From: Burkholderiales bacterium
Lineage (GTDB): Bacteria; Pseudomonadota; Gammaproteobacteria; Burkholderiales; Burkholderiaceae_C
Reading direction: 5' to 3'
NCBI GenBank assembly: GCA_028868895.1
Contig: JAGWTP010000010.1
Span: 1-55,988, forward strand
Length of the DNA: 55,988 bases
The position numbers and the translations under genes are program-made. This document shows positions 26,462 through 35,678 of this stretch, in pieces. Each line of letters begins with the position of its first letter. Position 1 is the stretch's first letter. The notes under the pieces were generated by a model. It ran no database searches. It worked only from the letters and a program-made list of their open reading frames with translations, and was not told the origin of the DNA.

Positions 26462-28077
26462 AGACCTCGAACGCACTGACGGTGCTCGTGCTGCTGGGCG
26501 CCGTGGGCGCCGGCGGCTACTGGCTCGGCACCCGCTCACACGGCGCGTCAACCGACGCTGTGCTGACCCGCGCCGACGCGGCCGTGGCCCCGGCAGGCGC
26601 CGCATCGAAGCCGCGCAAGCTGCTCTACTACCGCAACGCGATGGGCCTGGCCGACACCTCGCCGACGCCGAAGAAGGACTCGATGGGGATGGCCTACATC
26701 CCCGTGTATGCGGACGAAGACACGGCCTCGAGCGGCCCGGCCAACCCCGACCAGATCCGCATCAGCACCGACAAGGTCCAGCGGCTGGGCGTGCGCACCG
26801 AAGCCGCCAGCATGCGCCTGCTCGGCCAGACCGTGCGCGCAGCCGGCCGCGTCGAGCCCGACGAGCGCCGCGTCTACGCGATCTCGCCCAAGTTCGAGGG
26901 CTATGTCGAACGGCTGCACGTCAACGTCACCGGCCAGCCGGTCGCCAAGGGCCAGCCGCTGTTCGAGGTCTACAGCCCGGAGCTGGTGTCGGCGCAGCGC
27001 GAGTACGCCGTCGCCGCGCAGGGCGCGCAGGCCATGAAGGGCAGCGGCGCCGACGCGGCCGGCGGCATGCAGCAGCTCGCGGACGCGAGCCTGGCGCGGC
27101 TGCGCAACTGGGACATGTCGGCGCAGCAGATCGCGGCGCTCGTGAAGACCGGCCAGGCCACCCGCACGATCACGTTCCGCTCGCCGGTGTCGGGCATCGT
27201 CACCGAGAAGAAGGCGCTGCAGGGCATGCGCTTCATGCCCGGTGACGCGCTCTACCAGGTGACCGACCTGTCCCGGGTGTGGGTGGTGGCCGACGTGGCC
27301 GAGCAGGACATCGCGCTCGTCAAGACGGGGGCCAAGGCGAGCGTGAAGATCAACGCCTACCCCGACAAGGTGTTCGAGGGCACGATCACCTACGTCTACC
27401 CGACCATGAAGCCCGAGACGCGCACGGTGCCGGTGCGCGTCGAGCTGGCCAACCCCGGGTACCTGTTGAAGCCGGCGATGTACGCCGACGTCGACCTGAA
27501 CGTCGGCGGCAAGGCACCGGTGCTGACCGTGCCCGACTCGGCGGTGATCGACAGCGGAACGCGCAGCATCGTGCTGGTGCAACTCGCCGAAGGCCGGTTC
27601 GAGCCGCGCGAAGTCCAGCTCGGCGCGCGCACCGACAACCACATCGAGGTCAGGAGCGGCGTGCGCGCGGGCGAGCAGGTCGTCGTCGCCGCCAACTTCC
27701 TGATCGATGCCGAGAGCAACCTGAAGGCGGCCATCGGCGGCTTCGGCACGCCGCCCGCGAAGGCAGGTGCCGCTCAGGCCGAAGGCGCCGCGTCCGGCGC
27801 CGCGGTGGCGCCAGGCGCGGCTGCACCGGTGGGGCACCAGGGGGTGGGCGCCGTCGACAGCATCGACGCGAAGGCCGGCACCGTCAGCCTGAACCACGGC
27901 GCGATCGCATCGCTGAAATGGCCGGCGATGACGATGGAGTTCAAGGTCGCCAACGCCGCGTTGCTGCAGGGCCTCAAACCCGGCGCCAAGGTCGCGTTCG
28001 AATTCGTCGAGCGCCAGCCGGGCGAATGGGTGGTGACGTCCATCACGCCGGTCACCACCCAACCCACGAGCCGCTGA
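26458..28077 (+). CDS. cusB: Cu/Ag efflux periplasmic adaptor CusB fused to a C-terminal CusF domain
   Basis: The 539-residue membrane fusion protein starts with a TTG that overlaps cusC. After a signal anchor comes the Met-bearing metal-binding segment (RNAMGLADTSPTPKKDSMGM), which in CusB accepts Cu(I). Barrel-sandwich, hairpin and beta-barrel domains follow (about 95-430). Residues about 455-539 are a CusF domain with its usual ligands H480, W488, M491 and M493 (SLKWPAMTMEF). Fused B-F adaptors are known in proteobacteria and would pass metal from chaperone to pump within one chain. Confidence 0.93.
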   Translation: MKTSNALTVLVLLGAVGAGGYWLGTRSHGASTDAVLTRADAAVAPAGAASKPRKLLYYRNAMGLADTSPTPKKDSMGMAYIPVYADEDTASSGPANPDQIRISTDKVQRLGVRTEAASMRLLGQTVRAAGRVEPDERRVYAISPKFEGYVERLHVNVTGQPVAKGQPLFEVYSPELVSAQREYAVAAQGAQAMKGSGADAAGGMQQLADASLARLRNWDMSAQQIAALVKTGQATRTITFRSPVSGIVTEKKALQGMRFMPGDALYQVTDLSRVWVVADVAEQDIALVKTGAKASVKINAYPDKVFEGTITYVYPTMKPETRTVPVRVELANPGYLLKPAMYADVDLNVGGKAPVLTVPDSAVIDSGTRSIVLVQLAEGRFEPREVQLGARTDNHIEVRSGVRAGEQVVVAANFLIDAESNLKAAIGGFGTPPAKAGAAQAEGAASGAAVAPGAAAPVGHQGVGAVDSIDAKAGTVSLNHGAIASLKWPAMTMEFKVANAALLQGLKPGAKVAFEFVERQPGEWVVTSITPVTTQPTSR

Positions 28078-28090
28078 GCGCGCGCAGACC

Positions 28091-31000
28091 ATGCTGACCA
28101 GAATCATCCAGTGGTCGGGGAAGAACCCCGCGCTCGTGCTGCTCGCCACGCTGTTCGTCGTGATCGGCGGCATCTTCGCGGTCGTGAAGACACCGCTCGA
28201 CGCGCTGCCCGACCTGTCGGACGTGCAGGTGATCGTCTACACCGAGTACCCGGGCCAGGCGCCGCAGGTGGTCGAGGACCAGGTCACCTACCCGTTGACG
28301 ACCGCGATGCTGGGCGTGCCCAAGTCGAAGGTGGTGCGCGGCTTCTCGTTCTTCGGTGCCTCGTTCGTCTACGTGATCTTCGACGACGGCACCGACATCT
28401 ACTGGGCCCGCTCGCGCGTGCTCGAGTACCTGAACGCGGTGTCGGGGCGGCTGCCCAAGGGCGTGACCCCGACCCTCGGCCCCGACGCCACCGGCGTGGG
28501 CTGGGTCTACGAGTACGCGCTGCTGGCCAAGGACAAGACGCTGGCCGAGTTGCGCACGATCCAGGACTGGTACCTGCGCTACCAGCTCACCAAGGCGCAC
28601 GGCGTGGCCGAGGTCGCGTCGATCGGCGGCTTCGTGCAGACCTACCAGGTCACGGTCGACCCGCTCAAGCTGCGCAGCTACGGCATCCCGCTGTCGCGGG
28701 TCACGCAGGTGATCCGCGACTCCAACCGCGACGTCGGCGGGCGCGTGATCGAGATGGCCGAGACCGAGTACATGGTGCGCGGCCGAGGCTACCTGCGCGG
28801 CAAGGACGATCTCGAACGGCTGGTGGTCAAGAGCGACAAGGGCACGCCGGTGTTGATCCGCGACATCGCCCGCGTCGAGCTCGCGCCCGACGAACGGCGC
28901 GGCGTGGCCGAACTCAACGGCGAAGGCGAGGTGGTGGCCGGCATCGCGATGGCGCGCTTCGGCGAGAACGCGCTGGCGGTCATCCGCAACATCAAGGCCA
29001 AGGTGAGCGAGGTCTCCGCCGGCCTGCCGGCCGGCGTGACGGTGCAGACCGTCTACGACCGCTCCGACCTGATCCACCGCGCGATCGCCAACCTGAAGCG
29101 CACGCTCACCGAAGAAAGCGTGATCGTCGCGTTGGTGTGCATGGTCTTCCTGCTGCACGTGCGCTCGGCGCTGGTGGCGATCCTGATGCTGCCGGTGGGC
29201 GTGCTGATCTCGTTCATCGCGATGCACCTGCTGGGCATGAGCTCGAACCTGATGAGCCTGGGCGGCGTGGCGATCGCCATCGGCGCGATGGTCGACGCCG
29301 CGATCGTGATGATCGAGAACGCCCACAAGCACCTCGAACGGCTCAAGCCCGACCCCACCCGGGGCGAGCGCGCGCAGGCGTTGCTCGACGCCTGCAAGGA
29401 GGTCGGGCCGGCCCTGTTCTTCTCGCTGCTGATCATCACGGTGTCGTTCCTGCCGGTGTTCACGCTCGAATCGCAGGAAGGCCGGTTGTTCGCGCCGCTG
29501 GCCTACACCAAGACGTTCTCGATGGCGGGCGCGGCGCTGCTGTCGGTGACGCTGGTGCCGGTGCTGATGCTGCTGTTCATCCGCGGGCGGATCCTGCCCG
29601 AAGCGAAGAACCCGGTGAACCGTTTCCTGATCTGGATCTACCGCCCGATCATCCGCGGCGTGATACGCTGGAAGAAGCTGACGATCGCGGCGGCGGTGGT
29701 CGCGATGGTGGTGTCGATCTACCCGGCGTCCAGGCTCGGCAGCGAGTTCATGCCCACGCTCAACGAAGGCACGCTGCTGTACATGCCGGCCTCGCTGCCG
29801 GGCATGTCGATCACCAAGGCCGCAGAGCTGCTGCAGACGCAGGACAAGATCATCAAGAGCTTCCCCGAGGTCGCTTCGGTCTTCGGCAAGGCCGGGCGCG
29901 CCAACACCGCCACCGACCCGGCGCCGGTGGAGATGTTCGAGACCGTGATCAACCTGAAGCCGCAGGCGCAGTGGCGCGCCGGCCTCACGACCGACAAGCT
30001 GATCGACGCGATGGACAAGGCGCTGCAGTTCCCGGGCGTCTCCAACGCCTGGACGATGCCGATCAAGGCGCGCATCGACATGCTGGCCACCGGCATCCGC
30101 ACGCCGATCGGCATCAAGGTGTTCGGCAAGGACCTGGGCGTGATGGAAACGCTGGCCAAGCAGATCGAGACCGTCGTCAAGACCGTGCCCGGCACGAGCT
30201 CGGCATTTGCCGAGCGCATCACCGGCGGCTACTACCTCGACATCGAACCGCGGCGCGATCAGCTCGCCCGCTACGGCCTGGCCATCGGCGACCTGCAGGA
30301 CGTGATCGGCACCGCGCTGGGCGGCGAGATGGTCACCACCACCGTCGAAGGGCGCGAGCGCTTCGGCGTGACGGTGCGCTACCCGCGCGAGATGCGCAGC
30401 AACCCGCAGCAGATCGAGACCCAGGTGCTGGTGCCGACGATGGACGGCGCGATGGTGCCGCTGGGCGAGGTGGCGCGCGTGCGCGTGGTGCGCGGCACGC
30501 CCGGCATCCGCACCGAGAACGGGCTGCTGTCGGCCTACATCTTCGTCGACATCCGCGACCGCGACATCGGCTCGTATGTGGCCGACGCGCGCAAGGCGGT
30601 GGCCGCGCAGGTCAAGTTCCCACCCGGCTACTACATCACCTGGAGCGGCCAGTTCGAGTACATGCAGCGCGCGATCGAGAAGATGAAGCTGGTGATCCCG
30701 GTCACGCTGCTCACCATCTTCCTGCTGCTGTACCTGAACTTCCGCCGCCTCACCGAAACGCTGATCGTGATGCTGTCGGTGCCGTTCGCGCTGGTCGGCG
30801 GCATCTGGCTGATGTGGGCGCTGGGCTACAACCTGTCGGTGGCGGTGGCGGTGGGCTTCATCGCGCTGGCCGGCGTGGCCGCCGAGACCGGCGTGGTGAT
30901 GCTGATCTACCTCGACCAGGCCTGGACCGAGGCCCAGGACCACTGCCGCAGCCAGGGCCGCACACCGACCGCGGCCGACCTATACGGCGCGGTGATGGAA

Positions 31001-31273
31001 GGCGCGGTCGAACGCGTGCGGCCGAAGATGATGACGGTCGTCGCGATCATGGCCGGCCTGCTGCCGATCATGTGGGGCACCGGCACCGGCTCCGAAGTCA
31101 TGAGCCGCATCGCCGCGCCGATGGTCGGCGGCATGGTCTCGTCGACCGTGCTGACGCTGGCCGTCATCCCGGCGATCTATGCGCTGGTCAAGCAGTGGCA
31201 GTTGCGGCGCAATCTGCGCAACACACAGGCGCTTGGCGCAGATACCCCGCAGTCCGCCACCGAGGCCTCCTGA
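28091..31273 (+). CDS. cusA: Cu(I)/Ag(I) efflux RND transporter CusA
   Basis: CusA is the proton-driven inner-membrane pump of the CusCBA complex. The 1060-residue protein has the RND layout of 12 membrane helices with two large periplasmic loops. The three Met that bind Cu(I) in E. coli CusA are all present in context: LLYMPASLPG, PVEMFETVIN and RIDMLATGIRTP. The proton-relay acidic residues lie in the segment GAMVDAAIVMIENAHKHLE. No frameshift or truncation is seen. Confidence 0.96.
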   Translation: MLTRIIQWSGKNPALVLLATLFVVIGGIFAVVKTPLDALPDLSDVQVIVYTEYPGQAPQVVEDQVTYPLTTAMLGVPKSKVVRGFSFFGASFVYVIFDDGTDIYWARSRVLEYLNAVSGRLPKGVTPTLGPDATGVGWVYEYALLAKDKTLAELRTIQDWYLRYQLTKAHGVAEVASIGGFVQTYQVTVDPLKLRSYGIPLSRVTQVIRDSNRDVGGRVIEMAETEYMVRGRGYLRGKDDLERLVVKSDKGTPVLIRDIARVELAPDERRGVAELNGEGEVVAGIAMARFGENALAVIRNIKAKVSEVSAGLPAGVTVQTVYDRSDLIHRAIANLKRTLTEESVIVALVCMVFLLHVRSALVAILMLPVGVLISFIAMHLLGMSSNLMSLGGVAIAIGAMVDAAIVMIENAHKHLERLKPDPTRGERAQALLDACKEVGPALFFSLLIITVSFLPVFTLESQEGRLFAPLAYTKTFSMAGAALLSVTLVPVLMLLFIRGRILPEAKNPVNRFLIWIYRPIIRGVIRWKKLTIAAAVVAMVVSIYPASRLGSEFMPTLNEGTLLYMPASLPGMSITKAAELLQTQDKIIKSFPEVASVFGKAGRANTATDPAPVEMFETVINLKPQAQWRAGLTTDKLIDAMDKALQFPGVSNAWTMPIKARIDMLATGIRTPIGIKVFGKDLGVMETLAKQIETVVKTVPGTSSAFAERITGGYYLDIEPRRDQLARYGLAIGDLQDVIGTALGGEMVTTTVEGRERFGVTVRYPREMRSNPQQIETQVLVPTMDGAMVPLGEVARVRVVRGTPGIRTENGLLSAYIFVDIRDRDIGSYVADARKAVAAQVKFPPGYYITWSGQFEYMQRAIEKMKLVIPVTLLTIFLLLYLNFRRLTETLIVMLSVPFALVGGIWLMWALGYNLSVAVAVGFIALAGVAAETGVVMLIYLDQAWTEAQDHCRSQGRTPTAADLYGAVMEGAVERVRPKMMTVVAIMAGLLPIMWGTGTGSEVMSRIAAPMVGGMVSSTVLTLAVIPAIYALVKQWQLRRNLRNTQALGADTPQSATEAS

Positions 31274-31316
31274 GCCCGGTCGCTTCATTGCACCTTGTCA
31301 ACCCTGGAGAAAGATC

Positions 31317-31706
31317 ATGAGCACGAATCTGAAAACACCCCGGCGCATCGCCACCCTGCTGCTGTGGAGCGGCATTGCATTGGGTGGCCTGGCGCTGAGC
31401 GGTTGCGCGGCGGTCTCGACGGCCCCGTCATTGCAACTGCTGCAGCAGATCGAGACCGCGCACACGCGCGCCGACCACGAAGCATTGGCCACCTACTACG
31501 ACAGGCAAGCCGCCGCGGCCCGTGCCACAGCCGCCGAACACCGCCAGATGGCCACGACCTACAAGGGGATCGCGTTTGCCGGCAAGGGTGGCGCCGGCAT
31601 GCCGGCCCACTGCAATGCGATCGTCAGCAACTACGAGAGCGTCGCGGCCGAGTACGACGGCATGGCGGCCGGTCACCGGCAATTGGCGGAGCAGGCCAAG
31701 CCCTGA
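31317..31706 (+). CDS. Small lipoprotein of unknown function
   Basis: The 129-residue protein has a lipoprotein signal with lipobox LALSGC (acylated Cys near residue 30). The mature part is helical and Ala/His-rich (ADHEALATYYDRQAAAARAT, then HRQMATTYKG), ending in another short helix. The gene lies 43 bases after cusA and a ribosome site (GGAGAAAG) precedes its ATG. The Asp/Glu/His-rich helices suggest a periplasmic binding or scaffold role, but no family motif is recognised. Confidence 0.78.
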   Translation: MSTNLKTPRRIATLLLWSGIALGGLALSGCAAVSTAPSLQLLQQIETAHTRADHEALATYYDRQAAAARATAAEHRQMATTYKGIAFAGKGGAGMPAHCNAIVSNYESVAAEYDGMAAGHRQLAEQAKP

Positions 31707-31799
31707 GCGCACCTTGACCCTCGAATTCGAGCGCTCGTCGCTCGCCCCGCTGGCGCCGTCATTCACGACCGCGCCGGCCATGAACCGGAGGACCCCTTC

Positions 31800-32279
31800 A
31801 TGAAACGACGTCTCTTTCTCGGCAGCGCTACCGCACTCACCGCACTCACCGCACTGGCGACGCTGCCTGCGCTGGCGGCCTCGCCCGCCACGGTGGTGCA
31901 GGTCTACAAGAGCCCGACCTGCGGCTGCTGCGGCGCCTGGGTCGAGCACCTGCGCGGCGCGGGCTTCACGGTCCACGTGACCGAAGTCGACGACCCCTCG
32001 GCGCAGCGCGCGCGCCTGGGCATGCCCGACCGCTACGGCAGCTGCCACACCGCAACCGTCGGCGGCTACGTGCTCGAGGGCCATGTGCCCGCCACCGAGG
32101 TGCAGCGGCTGCTGGCCAGCAAGCCCGTAGCCGTCGGCCTGGCCGTGCCCGGCATGGTGCCGGGCTCGCCGGGCATGGAGATGGGCACGCGGCACGACCC
32201 GTATCAGGTGCTGCTCATCGACCGGGCCGGACGGGCGAGCGTCTACGCCAGCTACCCGAAGGCCTCGCGTCCGGCTTGA
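31800..32279 (+). CDS. DUF411 metal-binding protein, CopG-like
   Basis: The 159-residue periplasmic protein starts with a leader MKRRLFLGSATAL that resembles a Tat signal, cleaved near ALA. The DUF411 domain shows YKSPTCGCCGAWVEHLRGAG, with the Cys cluster expected to bind copper, and later RYGSCHTATVGGYVLEGHVP. DUF411/CopG proteins are co-regulated with CopA/CopB in other copper operons. A second Met-rich bend (PGMVPGSPGMEMG) may be another site. The gene ends the Cus part of the cluster. Confidence 0.9.
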   Translation: MKRRLFLGSATALTALTALATLPALAASPATVVQVYKSPTCGCCGAWVEHLRGAGFTVHVTEVDDPSAQRARLGMPDRYGSCHTATVGGYVLEGHVPATEVQRLLASKPVAVGLAVPGMVPGSPGMEMGTRHDPYQVLLIDRAGRASVYASYPKASRPA

Positions 32280-32318
32280 ACGTCTCGGGCCGTGCTCACC
32301 CACGATGAAGGATTCCCC

Positions 32319-34124
32319 ATGACCACGAACGTACGCAGCCGACGCGCGTTGCGCCCTTCCCCCACGAAAGCCGGCGTGCCGGTGACCGCGCCCGCGCCCG
32401 CTCCCGCGCTCGTCCCGGTGCCCGTCGCCGCGCCCCGGCCCGCGCCGACGTCGGCAGCCCTCCCGGCATCCGCACCTGGCGGCAGCGCCGCATCACCGCT
32501 CGACACCTGGACGCGCTACCTGGCCGACGCCTGGTGGCGCGCTGCGGCCACCGCCGACACGCTGCGCCAGCGCGCCGAGAACATGCGGGCGCATGAGGCC
32601 GCGGGCATGCCGCCCCTGCTGCATTTCGAATCGGAGCCCATCGCCGACGCCCACGCGTTCGAGCCGCCGAGCAACTACCGGCTGTTGCGCGTGACGCGCT
32701 GCGGCACCGACCACCTGGAGCAGCACGTCAGGCGCGGCGCGGCGCCGGTGATCGTGATCGATCCGCGCGCCGGGCACGGGCCGGGCATCGGCGGCTTCAA
32801 GCGCGACTCCGAGGTCGGCATGGCGCTGCTCGAAGGCCACCCGGTGTACTTCGTCGTCTTCGATCCGGCGCCGGTCGAGGGGCAGACGCTGGGCGCGGTG
32901 ATCTGGTCGCTGGCACGCTTCATCGACACGGTGGCCGAGCGCCACCCCGGCACGCCGCCGATCGTCTACGGCAACTGCCAGGGCGGCTGGGCGGCCACGC
33001 TGGCGCTGGCGCACTGCGAACACCGGGCCGGGCTGGCGGTGCTCAATGGCTCGCCGTTGTCGTATTGGGCCGGCGAGGCGGGCGTGAACCCGATGCGGCT
33101 GGCCGGGGGCTTCACCGGCGGCGCCTGGATCACGCACTGGCTGGCCGACCTGGAAGGCGGGCGCTTCGATGGCGCCTGGCTGGTGCAGAACTTCGAGTCG
33201 CTGCGCCCCGAAGGCGTGTTCAAGAAGTACGACGCGCTGTACGCCCACCCCGAGGCCGAGCACGACCGCTTCCTGGAGTTCGAGCGCTGGTGGAACGGCT
33301 ACTACTTTCTGGGCCGTGAGGAGATCCTGTCGATCGTGCGCGACCTGTTCATCGGCAACCGGCTCGAAGACGGCGCGGTGGTGGTCGACGACCACTGCCG
33401 CGCCGACCTGACGCGCATCCGCACGCCGCTGGTGATCTTCAGTTCCTACGGCGACAACATCACGCCGCCGGCGCAGGCGCTGGCCTGGCTGAGCGCGGTG
33501 TACCCGACCACCGAGGCGCTGGTGGCCGCCGGCCAGCGCATCGTCTACCTGTTCAACCGCAAGGTCGGCCACCTCGGCATCTTCGTGTCGGCCGATGTGG
33601 CGCGCCACGAACACCGCGCGATCCTGCACCACGCGCCGGCGATCGAGGCGCTGCCGCCGGGTCTGCACGAGATGCTGCTCGACGAGCCCGCGGCCCCCGG
33701 CGAGGTGGCGCCGGCACGGTTCGTCGCGCGGCGCCTGGAAGACCTCGGGTTCGACGCGCATCCGGCCGGCTTCGAGCGCGTGCGCGCGCTCTCCGAACGG
33801 CTGGACGCGCTGTACTCGGCGTGGTGGTCGCCGCTGGTGCGCGCACTGGCCACGCCGGCCGGCGCGCGCCTGATCGAGCAGGCGCACCCGATGCGCACCA
33901 GCCGGCAGATGTGGTCGCCGCGCGCGATGCCGGCGCTGGCCTGGCTGCCGGTCTGGCGCGCCGCGCTCGACGCCGCTCACGCCGCCGACCCGGAGCGCGA
34001 CGCCAACCCCTGGTACGCCATGGAGCGCAGCGCGAGCGAGGCCGTGGCGCGCGCCATCGAGTCGTGGCGCGTGGTGCGCGACCAGTGGGCCGAGACCGCG
34101 TTCGAGAAGCTGTACCCGGTCTGA
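32319..34124 (+). CDS. DUF3141 protein, PHA-synthase-like alpha/beta hydrolase fold
   Basis: The 601-residue protein is related to polyhydroxyalkanoate synthases. After a Pro/Ala-rich N-terminus (about 1-60), the hydrolase core carries the likely nucleophile C220 in VYGNCQGGWAA, the acid in SSYGDNITPPAQALAW and the His in KVGHLGIF, so a Cys-Asp-His triad is complete. DUF3141 enzymes have no proven reaction; polymer or acyl-CoA transfer is inferred. The ATG at 32319 has AAGGA upstream. It stands first in a block of four genes related to lipids or membranes. Confidence 0.85.
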   Translation: MTTNVRSRRALRPSPTKAGVPVTAPAPAPALVPVPVAAPRPAPTSAALPASAPGGSAASPLDTWTRYLADAWWRAAATADTLRQRAENMRAHEAAGMPPLLHFESEPIADAHAFEPPSNYRLLRVTRCGTDHLEQHVRRGAAPVIVIDPRAGHGPGIGGFKRDSEVGMALLEGHPVYFVVFDPAPVEGQTLGAVIWSLARFIDTVAERHPGTPPIVYGNCQGGWAATLALAHCEHRAGLAVLNGSPLSYWAGEAGVNPMRLAGGFTGGAWITHWLADLEGGRFDGAWLVQNFESLRPEGVFKKYDALYAHPEAEHDRFLEFERWWNGYYFLGREEILSIVRDLFIGNRLEDGAVVVDDHCRADLTRIRTPLVIFSSYGDNITPPAQALAWLSAVYPTTEALVAAGQRIVYLFNRKVGHLGIFVSADVARHEHRAILHHAPAIEALPPGLHEMLLDEPAAPGEVAPARFVARRLEDLGFDAHPAGFERVRALSERLDALYSAWWSPLVRALATPAGARLIEQAHPMRTSRQMWSPRAMPALAWLPVWRAALDAAHAADPERDANPWYAMERSASEAVARAIESWRVVRDQWAETAFEKLYPV

Positions 34125-34178
34125 TCCCGGTCCGGCTTTGGTCTGATTCTTTCAAGGTCCCTCAAGGAGCACCCCGTC

Positions 34179-34838
34179 ATGCAACCGTCCATCCCTGCCT
34201 ATGGTCTGTGGTCGCTGGTGATCGTCAATTCGCTGGTGTTCATCGTCTTCGCGTTCAGCTTTGCCAAGCCGCAAAGTCCGCGCGACTGGCGTTCGTTCGG
34301 CGCGTTCTCGGCTTTCTTGGTCGCGCTGTTCAGCGAGATGTACGGCTACCCGCTGACGATCTATCTGCTGTCGGGCTGGCTCGGCCGGCACTACCCCGGC
34401 GTGGACTTCCTGTCGCACGACGCCGGCCACCTGCTGGAAGACCTGTTCGGCTGGCGCGCCAACCCGCACTTCGGGCCCTTCCACCTGCTGAGCTACGTGT
34501 TCATCGGCGGCGGCTTCTGGCTCCTGTCGGCGGCGTGGCGGGTGCTTTACGCCGCCCAGCACCAGCACAGGCTCGCGACCACCGGCGCCTATGCGCGCGT
34601 GCGCCACCCGCAATACATCGGCTTCGTCTCGATCATGTTCGGCTTCCTGCTGCAGTGGCCGACGCTGGTGACGCTGGCGATGTTCCCGGTGCTGTGCTTC
34701 ATGTACGTGCGCCTGGCCCTCACCGAAGAGAAGACGGCGCAACGCGAGTTCGGCGCCGAGTGGGAGCGCTACGCGGCGCGCACACCGCGCTGGATCCCGC
34801 GGCGGCGGGCCGCGCCGCACCCGGGAGCGCCCGGATGA
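34179..34838 (+). CDS. Isoprenylcysteine carboxyl methyltransferase-like (ICMT/PEMT family) membrane protein
   Basis: This 219-residue polytopic protein has about four or five membrane helices. The C-terminal half carries the family signature: GAYARVRHPQYIGFVSIMFG and LTEEKTAQREFGAEWERYAA, which bind S-adenosylmethionine and the substrate head group. Bacterial members methylate small or lipid substrates, and their targets are mostly unknown. The gene is preceded by AAGGAGC and lies 54 bases after the DUF3141 gene. Confidence 0.85.
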   Translation: MQPSIPAYGLWSLVIVNSLVFIVFAFSFAKPQSPRDWRSFGAFSAFLVALFSEMYGYPLTIYLLSGWLGRHYPGVDFLSHDAGHLLEDLFGWRANPHFGPFHLLSYVFIGGGFWLLSAAWRVLYAAQHQHRLATTGAYARVRHPQYIGFVSIMFGFLLQWPTLVTLAMFPVLCFMYVRLALTEEKTAQREFGAEWERYAARTPRWIPRRRAAPHPGAPG

Positions 34839-34955
34839 AGCACGACCGACGCCACGTCGACGGCCGAAGCCGCAGCGCCGACGCCCGCCGCGCGCCCCAC
34901 GGCTGGGGCCGACGGTAGTACTGAGCCGGCACCCCATCCGCCGAGGAGCACCACC

Positions 34956-35654
34956 ATGTGTTTTTCCGCCACCGTCAGCTTCACCGCCGGAGCCGCGCTG
35001 CTGCTCATCGGCGCAGCCACGACGCGCCAGGTCGGGCGGCGCGAAGACCTCGCGTTCGCATCGATCCCGCTGCTGTTCGGCGTGCAGCAGCTCATCGAGG
35101 GCGCGCTGTGGCTGACCTTTCCCGACCACGCGCCGCTGCTGAACAAGGTGCTCACGTACGCGTACTCACTGTTCTCGCACGTGCTGTGGCCGATCTACGT
35201 GCCGCTGGCCGTGCTGGCGCTCGAACCCGCAGGCCGGCGCCGCAAGGTGCTGGGCGGCATCGCGCTGGCCGGTGTGGTGATCGGCCTGTACCTGTTGTAT
35301 TTCCTGGTGCGCCTGCCGATCCAGGCGGTGGTGATCGGGCGGCACATCGCCTACGTGTCGCCGCACTTCGATGCCGCAGCGGCGATGGCGTTGTACCTGC
35401 TGGCCACCTGCGTCAGCCCGCTGGTGTCGAGCCACCGCATGGTCCGGCTGTTCGGCATCGCTGCGGTGGTCTCGTTCGTCGCCGCCTACGCGTTCTACGC
35501 GTTCTGGTTCATCTCGGTGTGGTGCTTCTTCGCCGCCGCGATGAGCGGCATCGTCTGGCTGCATTTGAGGCAACGCAAGGCCGGCCGCATCGAGCCGGCG
35601 CCCAATATGCACAACGCCCGCGGCCGGCCCGATCCGCGCGAAAACCTGGTCTGA
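34956..35654 (+). CDS. DUF6629 family integral membrane protein
   Basis: The 232-residue protein has seven or so predicted membrane helices spread from residue 8 to 205. It begins with MCFSATVSFTAGAALLLIGA, the conserved opening of this family, and ends in a basic cytoplasmic tail. Its function is not known. GAGGAG precedes the ATG. It lies between the methyltransferase-like gene and oleate hydratase, in line with both. Confidence 0.75.
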   Translation: MCFSATVSFTAGAALLLIGAATTRQVGRREDLAFASIPLLFGVQQLIEGALWLTFPDHAPLLNKVLTYAYSLFSHVLWPIYVPLAVLALEPAGRRRKVLGGIALAGVVIGLYLLYFLVRLPIQAVVIGRHIAYVSPHFDAAAAMALYLLATCVSPLVSSHRMVRLFGIAAVVSFVAAYAFYAFWFISVWCFFAAAMSGIVWLHLRQRKAGRIEPAPNMHNARGRPDPRENLV

Positions 35655-35678
35655 ACCCCGTTGAAGGAGTACCCCGTG

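Noticed and set aside
28052-30943. A 963-codon open frame antisense to cusA
   Set aside because: Composition is Arg/His/Asp-rich nonsense typical of the strand opposite a GC-rich gene; cusA is clearly the real gene. The same applies to the 821-codon frame opposite pheT (42351-44816) and other long shadows.
31780-31803. Short frame MNRRTPS overlapping the copG start
   Set aside because: It is formed by the copG ribosome site (GGAGGA) itself and has no independent support.
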